DNA of 37,045 nt from CAYIYO01 sp964367715. Its GTDB lineage: Bacteria > Chlamydiota > Chlamydiia > Chlamydiales > Criblamydiaceae. The translations under genes and the position numbers were made by a program. Each line of letters begins with the position of its first letter. Position 1 is the first letter of the stretch. This document shows, one piece after another, positions 31,745-37,045 of the stretch. Where the stretch lies: assembly GCA_964367715.1 (NCBI GenBank), contig CAYIYO010000017.1, positions 1 through 37,045 on the forward strand, read 5' to 3'. The notes under the pieces were generated by a model. It was not told where the DNA came from, did not search any database, and worked only from the letters and a program-made list of their open reading frames with translations.

Positions 31745-33274
31745 TCAATTGTGTATCAGTCCGTAGATTTCTCCATATTTTTTATTGAGATATGTCACGT
31801 AAGTATCCCCACTGAAAGGAGTACCGGTCGCAGTCTGTAGCAGCTCTTTTGTGGTGTAGCGCCGTCCGTGGCGATGAATCGCGTCATGTAGCCACTCACG
31901 AATGAATGCTAACTCGCCCTTTTCTACTTTTGTTTCCCAATCCGAATGCTTTTTTTCAAACGCATCAAAAAGCTGCGCAGCATACATATTTCCAAGAGTA
32001 TAGGTGGGAAAATATCCAAATGCTCCCATCGCCCAGTGAATGTCCTGCAAGCATCCTAATGCATTGTTTGGAGGAGTAATTTGCAAAAGCTCTTGCATTT
32101 TTGCATTCCATGCTTCGGGAAGATCTTTCACCTTTAACTTTCCTTCTATCAATGCCACCTCTAGCTCAAAGCGTAGAATGACATGTAGCGGATAGGTCAC
32201 CTCATCGGCATCGACACGAATAAAGGAAGGAGAAACTTTATTGAGTGCTTGATAAAACTGAGCAAGAGAGATTTCTCTGTACTTTCCTTCAAAAATCTCT
32301 TGAAGCAAGGGAAGATAATGTTTCCAAAATGCTTTACCTTGCCCAATCCGTGTTTCCCACCAACGGGATTGGCTTTCGTGGACTCCAAGCGACTGCGCCT
32401 CACATAAAGGCGTTCCATAATGTTCTTTGGGAAGTCCCATTTCATATAAACTATGTCCACCTTCGTGAAGAAGAACCGAAATATTGCTCGTTGGATTTTT
32501 CAGATCAATACGAGTCGTGATACGGCTATCTGTTGGATGGCAAGAAGAAGAAAAAGGATGAGAAGAAATGTCCACGCGACCGTTCGCGTCGTGATACCCC
32601 ATGTCATTTAAAATTTTCTTTCCTAGTAGCAGTTGTTTTTCTGCAGAGACCTCATGGCGAATACAGCTGTCGTCTACTTGTTTTGCTGAAAGAATTTTTT
32701 TTAATAATGCGCTGATATCTGTGCGCAGAGGAGAAAAGAGGGCAGCGATCTCTTTCGTTGTGATATCGGGTTCATAAGTATCTAGAAGGGCATCATAAGG
32801 ATGGTCTTGATATCCAATTAAATCGGCTTTTTTTCGTAACATGTCGACGATTTTTGTTAAATGTGGAGCAAAGTCATTGAAACAATTTTTTTCTTTTGCA
32901 TCGCGCCATCCTACAATAGATTGAGAGGTCAACTTCGCAAAGTCTTCTACAAAAGAACTTGGCAATGCCACCGCTTTTTTGTAGTCCGTTCTCCAGCGTT
33001 CGACAGCAGCTTGCTGCGCAGGATTTAAGTCAGTGGTGGCTAGCGTGCCTGTATCAATGTCAACTAATTCTTTTAACGCTTCCCGAAAAGGAGTACCCGT
33101 TTTTTCATTATGAATCAATCCTGCAAGAGTCTTAAGCTGCTCAGAACGGATCTCTCCTGCGCCGGGCGGCATCTTTGTTTCTTGGTCCCAATCAAGCAGC
33201 TGAGAAATACCAGAAAGGATCTGTGTGTGATAGGAAATGTCTTTTAGTTTTTGATATTTCGACTGAGCAGTCAT
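31745..33274 (-). CDS. M32-family metallocarboxypeptidase
   Basis: This 509-residue protein is a Taq-type carboxypeptidase that removes C-terminal residues with a Zn2+ or Co2+ ion. LLDWDQETKMPPGA near residue 26 is the family N-terminal motif. The metal site is HEGGH with His270, Glu271 and His274, and the third ligand is Glu300 in GVHESQSRWWE. The usual late DEVTYPLH motif is present. Length is standard. Its start overlaps the alr stop by four bases, so it ends the lptF-lptG-alr-M32 run. It is expected to be cytosolic and to recycle peptides. Confidence 0.95.
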   Translation of the reverse strand: MTAQSKYQKLKDISYHTQILSGISQLLDWDQETKMPPGAGEIRSEQLKTLAGLIHNEKTGTPFREALKELVDIDTGTLATTDLNPAQQAAVERWRTDYKKAVALPSSFVEDFAKLTSQSIVGWRDAKEKNCFNDFAPHLTKIVDMLRKKADLIGYQDHPYDALLDTYEPDITTKEIAALFSPLRTDISALLKKILSAKQVDDSCIRHEVSAEKQLLLGKKILNDMGYHDANGRVDISSHPFSSSCHPTDSRITTRIDLKNPTSNISVLLHEGGHSLYEMGLPKEHYGTPLCEAQSLGVHESQSRWWETRIGQGKAFWKHYLPLLQEIFEGKYREISLAQFYQALNKVSPSFIRVDADEVTYPLHVILRFELEVALIEGKLKVKDLPEAWNAKMQELLQITPPNNALGCLQDIHWAMGAFGYFPTYTLGNMYAAQLFDAFEKKHSDWETKVEKGELAFIREWLHDAIHRHGRRYTTKELLQTATGTPFSGDTYVTYLNKKYGEIYGLIHN

Positions 33275-34437
33275 AAAGTTCCTTTGTGAAAAATACGTTC
33301 GATTCGTGGACCTAAGCAGGCAATGACTTCATGCGCAATGGTTCCGCCGCAAGCAGCAAAGTCTTCCACAGTCATCGCTTCTCCACCAAAAAGATCAACG
33401 CGATCGCCGACAGCACAATCAGAAATCTCTGTCACGTCGATCATCATAAAATCCATACAGATTCTACCGACCATTGGCGCTTTTTGTCCACGCACAATTA
33501 CATGTCCTCTACCACTATAGCGTCGATGGATTCCATCATGGTAACCTAGCGGAATAACTGCAATTTGCTGCTCTTTTCCTTTTACGGTATAGCTGCGTCC
33601 ATAACTGACGGTTTCTCCGACCTTGCAAGTAATGATAGAAAAAATTTGCGCTGTTAACTGCAGCGCACACTGCAAAGAAGAAACCGATTTACACTCTTTC
33701 GAAGCATGAAGTCCATACAACCCTAATCCAATGCGCGCCATGTTAAAGTTCGCCGACGAAAATCTTAAAAGGCCGCTCGAATTTGTCGCATGGAGCCAAG
33801 GAAGCGGAATTCCTTCTGCACGAATAGCCGCAGCCAAATGAGTAAAGTCATGGATTTGTTTTTCGGTAAAAGCGTCCTGTCGTGGATCGTCAGCCACAGG
33901 GAAATGTGTCATCATTCCGGCTAACTCAAGAAAAGGGGAGCGATGAATGGTTTGCGCAAGAAGAAGAGCGTCTTCGAGTGAACAACCAAATCGATTCATT
34001 CCGGTATTGACGTGCAAGTGAAGAGCTGTACATTTTTGTTGTCGGGTCGATTCAGCTGCGATCGCCTCAATAAAAGGAAGGTCGCTTGCTGCAACTTCTA
34101 ATCGATGTTCGACGACAGCAGCGATTTCATAGGGGGCCGCATGCAAAACAAAGAGGGGATGCGTAATCCCTTTTTTTCGCAGATCGAGGGCTTCCTGGAC
34201 GTATGCCAGACCAAAACTCTCCACGCCTTCATCACCAAGGAATTGAGCCATGAGAAAAGGATCGGTTCCATAGCCATTTGCTTTTAGCATGGCCATCAAT
34301 CGCGCCCCTTCTGGCATTAATGTGCGCAGCTCAGCCACATTATGCGCCACAGCAGATAGGTCGATAAAAAGCTGCGAAGGAGAGCGCACATCGGTAGACT
34401 GCAGTTCGGAATATAGGCAAGTGGAGGTCGTACTCAT
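33271..34437 (-). CDS. alr: Alanine racemase
   Basis: Alr is a PLP enzyme that supplies D-alanine for peptidoglycan. I use ATG 34437 (MSTTSTCLYS, 388 residues). A GTG at 34461 would add eight residues without a better ribosome site. The PLP lysine is Lys52 in MLKANGYGTD. The second catalytic residue is Tyr279 in ETVSYGRSY, and GRICMDFMMIDVT is the usual C-terminal motif. Chlamydiaceae lack alr and are thought to use GlyA for this step, so its presence points to an environmental chlamydia. It follows lptG and overlaps the M32 gene by four bases. Confidence 0.95.
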   Translation of the reverse strand: MSTTSTCLYSELQSTDVRSPSQLFIDLSAVAHNVAELRTLMPEGARLMAMLKANGYGTDPFLMAQFLGDEGVESFGLAYVQEALDLRKKGITHPLFVLHAAPYEIAAVVEHRLEVAASDLPFIEAIAAESTRQQKCTALHLHVNTGMNRFGCSLEDALLLAQTIHRSPFLELAGMMTHFPVADDPRQDAFTEKQIHDFTHLAAAIRAEGIPLPWLHATNSSGLLRFSSANFNMARIGLGLYGLHASKECKSVSSLQCALQLTAQIFSIITCKVGETVSYGRSYTVKGKEQQIAVIPLGYHDGIHRRYSGRGHVIVRGQKAPMVGRICMDFMMIDVTEISDCAVGDRVDLFGGEAMTVEDFAACGGTIAHEVIACLGPRIERIFHKGTL

Positions 34438-34478
34438 GAACCAAATGTAGCGGTGGCGCACAAATTATGCAACGTGTG

Positions 34479-35570
34479 TTATTTTATTCGTAAATAACGC
34501 CATAAAAAGGGCAGAAAAAAGGACAGAAAAGGAACGCCAATCGCCACGGCGGGCGTAAGGACTTGCCGTTCGCCGAGCACTGCCGCCGCTTGCATCGTCA
34601 AATACACGGTGACAAGTCCAAAGGTCGACACGGCATAAATAAAAAATACGCGGTGCGTACGTGAAAAATTTACACAAAAGGGTGCCGGGCCGATAAACGC
34701 CAATAAACACAACCACGGCATCGCCAATTTATGGTAAAAGACGGTCGCTAGACGGCATTGTTTTTCGCTGTTACATATGCCATCCTCGGGCATCTTAAGA
34801 TAAAGTTGCTTTAGCGAAAGCTCTTCCGGCATTGTTAAGGTCTCCATCAAACGTTTCCTGTTGAAGACCATTTGATCAAACGATTTTTCCTCTTCCGAAT
34901 TTTCTAACACGAGTTGCTTGTCTTTTCGAACAAGATGGTCGACGTATTTTCCTGTGGGAATCTCTCCTTTTTTTTGGGGAGACAAGTACTTGATGCGATA
35001 CACCTCATCAATGGAGCGGATCCAATACGCATCAAAAAATTGATTTTCAAGATGATCATAGTATTGAAAAAGTAGGGTGGTCTCATCTTCCAAGATCAAA
35101 TGTTGGACGGCATTATTTTCGAGCTTTTTATTTTTTTCTACGCGTTTGCGCTCGTGCATGTATTTAACGACTTGCATCCCACGCGGAACAAAAAATTGCG
35201 CATTAAAGTACATAAAAGCGACCAAAAATAAAGCGACAATTAAAAAAGGACGCAACAAGCGCTTCAATGAAAGGCCACTAGCCATCATCGCCACAAGTTC
35301 ATTATTAACGTTCAATGAACATAACGTTTTTACAGTCGCAATAAGAACAGCAAAAGGCAGCAAAATTTCTAGTCGAATGGAAAACTCGCTTAAATAATGA
35401 GAAATCAGTTCTCCCATCCCGAGATCGGTATGATGATGATGGCTTGAACTGGAATGGCTAGAATAATCAAGCAAGATATATAAGGTGTAAAATGCAAAGA
35501 GAAAAAGAAATAAAACAGTAATAAATTCTTTTATAAAATAACGTTCCCACAACTTCGAAAAGGGCATCAT
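34479..35570 (-). CDS. lptG: LPS export permease LptG (YjgP/YjgQ family)
   Basis: This 363-residue permease is one of two that pair with LptB to extract LPS from the inner membrane. Membrane helices lie near residues 15-35, 65-85 and 105-122. A soluble domain of about 150 residues follows, then three more helices from about 275. A His/Ser-rich stretch (SSHSSSSHHHHTDLG) lies in the first periplasmic loop. The start overlaps the stop of the upstream permease gene by four bases. Assignment as LptG rather than LptF rests on gene order (lptF first). The periplasmic jellyroll sequence is divergent. Confidence 0.85.
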   Translation of the reverse strand: MMPFSKLWERYFIKEFITVLFLFLFAFYTLYILLDYSSHSSSSHHHHTDLGMGELISHYLSEFSIRLEILLPFAVLIATVKTLCSLNVNNELVAMMASGLSLKRLLRPFLIVALFLVAFMYFNAQFFVPRGMQVVKYMHERKRVEKNKKLENNAVQHLILEDETTLLFQYYDHLENQFFDAYWIRSIDEVYRIKYLSPQKKGEIPTGKYVDHLVRKDKQLVLENSEEEKSFDQMVFNRKRLMETLTMPEELSLKQLYLKMPEDGICNSEKQCRLATVFYHKLAMPWLCLLAFIGPAPFCVNFSRTHRVFFIYAVSTFGLVTVYLTMQAAAVLGERQVLTPAVAIGVPFLSFFLPFLWRYLRIK

Positions 35571-36748
35571 TCCACTCCTTTGCTTATCCGCCGAATCGTT
35601 CCAACAGATAAACCAATAATGACCACTAAAGGCAAAGTATAAAGAGCAACGCTCGCCGCTAGATGATGATCAATTCCTTTAGCAACAAAAAAACAGACCA
35701 AATATAAAGCCGCAAGGAGAACTACGATGATAATTCCTTTGCTACTATGGTTTCGGCTGATCGATAGTCCAAAGGCAATTCCCATCAGCGTAAAACAAAA
35801 AGCCGACATCCCAACCGATACGCGTCGCACAATCTCTGCATAGATACGGTTAATACGTCGTATAATTTGCTTTTCCTCACTTACAGGACGATTCTCTTTT
35901 TTCGCATTCACTAATGCTTCTTTTTCTTCATGTGCCCGCACAAGAAGCAACGCCCAAGGCAAATAGTCGTTATTAAGGTTCCACATTTTCTTTTCCACCA
36001 TCTGAGTGAAATCCTGAATCGTTGTAGTGACCTTCCCTATATTTTCAATCATCAAATTGTCATAATCGGAGGTCCCGCTTTTCCCTAAACTAGTAATAAG
36101 GGTCACATCCTCTCCAATAAAATAATCAGGAGAAGCTGTGATCTTTTTTCCGATCAACAAATTGATACGACTATTGTCTCGATTAGGGGTGGCAAATTCA
36201 ATATTAGACGCAAACTCTCCGACCTTTGACGCGCCTGTCGAGTTAAAAAAAAAGCCTTTGACGCGCATTAAATGTTTATTATTTAGGAGCAGCAAGGGGT
36301 TAATCGAACGAAGGTCTTTCTTCAATAAACTAGAAGAAAGATGGGAATGGGTGGTCAGCTCCGAAACGACATAAAAATTGGTAAAAGCAAGAAGGAGGCC
36401 TGCTAACAAGAGGGGAGCGAAGACATTCCCAAGGGATAACCCCGCTGCTCGCAGCGCGGTTAATTCATGTGTCGAACATAGGCGCTGGACCAACAGTAGA
36501 GAGGAAATCAGGCAGGCGATAGGAATGGCAATCGGCAAGATATAAGGAATTTGATAAAGGGTAAACTTAAGAACCAGGCTTCCTTCAGGGCCCATCGTCG
36601 CAAAATGGGCAATATCATCCAGACGCGTTGTTAAAAGGATGGCAACGAAGGCGAATATGCAAAAGAAAAGAACTTTAAAATATTGGACAAGTAGGTACCG
36701 CCAAATAATGGGCAGATAGTGGTTGATGTTAAAAATATTTTTTGTCAT
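35567..36748 (-). CDS. lptF: LPS export permease LptF (YjgP/YjgQ family)
   Basis: This 393-residue permease has the family layout: WRYLLVQYFKVLFFCIFAFV at the N-terminus and helices near 55-80 and 100-125 (ELTALRAAGLSLGNVFAPLL is the conserved cytoplasmic coupling region). A large periplasmic domain follows, then three C-terminal helices (ISRNHSSKGIIIVVLLAALY). It pairs with the next gene product as an LptFG heterodimer. It is the first gene of the four-gene minus-strand run. No clear Shine-Dalgarno is seen and repeat H lies 32 bases upstream of the start codon. Confidence 0.87.
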   Translation of the reverse strand: MTKNIFNINHYLPIIWRYLLVQYFKVLFFCIFAFVAILLTTRLDDIAHFATMGPEGSLVLKFTLYQIPYILPIAIPIACLISSLLLVQRLCSTHELTALRAAGLSLGNVFAPLLLAGLLLAFTNFYVVSELTTHSHLSSSLLKKDLRSINPLLLLNNKHLMRVKGFFFNSTGASKVGEFASNIEFATPNRDNSRINLLIGKKITASPDYFIGEDVTLITSLGKSGTSDYDNLMIENIGKVTTTIQDFTQMVEKKMWNLNNDYLPWALLLVRAHEEKEALVNAKKENRPVSEEKQIIRRINRIYAEIVRRVSVGMSAFCFTLMGIAFGLSISRNHSSKGIIIVVLLAALYLVCFFVAKGIDHHLAASVALYTLPLVVIIGLSVGTIRRISKGVE

Positions 36749-36779
36749 TTGCGTTTTCGATCATTAGGGGCGCCAACAG

Positions 36780-36827
36780 TATGCACAAGTGAATTCAAAA
36801 ACCGATTATTGATTTCACTTGTCTATA
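36780..36827. repeat. Palindromic repeat H, copy 2 (hairpin)
   Basis: Arms around GCACAAGTGAA and TTCACTTGTCTATA enclose the loop AAAAACCGATTATTG, as at 79-126 with two or three changes. The loop is in the same orientation as copy 1. It lies directly upstream of lptF. Confidence 0.82.
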
Positions 36828-36892
36828 CAGATATCAGCATATGATTGATTCCTGCTTTTTTGATACTTTTTTTCTAAGCAGATTTGATATAA

Positions 36893-36944
36893 TAACCCAA
36901 GTTGCGTATAATTATCACGGTGCTTTTGATAAGGTTTTCATCGG
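36893..36944 (+). repeat. Dispersed repeat A, right-end copy
   Basis: It matches the reverse complement of 1-56, with AACCCAAGTTGCGTATA and TTTGATAAGGTTTT. The two copies face each other across the whole window. Confidence 0.82.
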
Positions 36945-36945
36945 G

Positions 36946-37045
36946 TAGCGATGCTGGAGTTTGGCATTTTTGATCGAGTAGATACCGATCTGCATCAGGC
37001 TCAAAGAGCCGGCATCTTACAGCGAAGGTCGGAACGCAGCGCAGC
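36946..37045 (+). repeat. Dispersed repeat C, copy 3 (runs off the end)
   Basis: 36946-37015 matches the reverse complement of 19464-19533, and 36986-37045 matches 19318-19377 with three differences. It is therefore an uninterrupted version of the element whose halves form the inverted pair near 19.4 kb. It continues past the window end. Confidence 0.88.

Larger units (their letters stand above)
36749..37045. other. Right-end intergenic region, repeats
   Basis: No gene is seen in the last 297 bases. They hold repeat H, repeat A and repeat C in that order, plus a short A+T-rich spacer at 36828-36892. Any lptF promoter must lie in or near repeat H. Confidence 0.75.

Noticed and set aside
1..37045. 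CRISPR array
   Set aside because: Repeats are few, dispersed and differ in length and orientation; there is no regular repeat-spacer series and no cas gene.

Overview
This window looks like chromosomal DNA from a member of the phylum Chlamydiae, most likely an environmental (non-Chlamydiaceae) lineage. Four points support this. (1) The block rpmE-prfA-prmC-ffh-rpsP-trmD-rplS-rnhB has the order known from Chlamydia trachomatis (CT022-CT029). (2) Two very small basic genes precede ybeY, a corC/hlyC-type gene and rny, recalling the CT421.1-CT421.2-CT422-CT423 neighbourhood; one of them is the small basic protein shared by Chlamydiae and Verrucomicrobia. (3) Glycyl-tRNA synthetase is a single alpha-beta fusion, as in chlamydiae. 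(4) A dedicated alanine racemase is present, which Chlamydiaceae lack. Genus cannot be set from the sequence alone. Both ends of the window lie in dispersed repeats, which suggests that it is a contig broken at repeats.

Layout. 184-5090 (minus): a tightly overlapping run recD2 - secreted kinase-like protein - secreted phospholipase D - dapB. 5225-7740 (plus): a small secreted Cys-containing protein, dnaG, and a DCC-family protein. 7845-11962 (minus): glyQS, then a family 2 glycosyltransferase whose start codon sits in a strong hairpin. 12325-18386 (plus): the conserved translation and secretion block. 18468-20698 (plus): two genes of unknown function separated by about 700 bases of repeats, including a nearly perfect palindrome of about 165 bases. 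20758-26904 (minus): a degenerate DUF3604 protein, rny, corC-like, ybeY and the two small basic genes, with a clear promoter and terminator around the small pair. 27236-31712: a putative papain-like cysteine peptidase, tRNA-Ser(UGA) on the minus strand, and two lineage-specific proteins, the second of which ends inside a repeat. 31745-36748 (minus): lptF-lptG-alr-M32 carboxypeptidase.

How the genes fit together. Housekeeping functions dominate: ribosomal proteins, peptide release and release-factor methylation, SRP targeting, tRNA modification, RNA decay, replication priming, lysine/diaminopimelate and D-alanine supply for peptidoglycan, and LPS export. The accessory layer consists of secreted or effector-like proteins (kinase-like, phospholipase D, Cys-rich peptide, papain-like protein and several unknowns). 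These lie next to at least four families of short intergenic repeats. The best candidates for new biology are the secreted kinase-like protein coupled to phospholipase D, the papain-like protein, the palindromic and inverted repeats, and the 52-base repeat that supplies a C-terminus to one gene.
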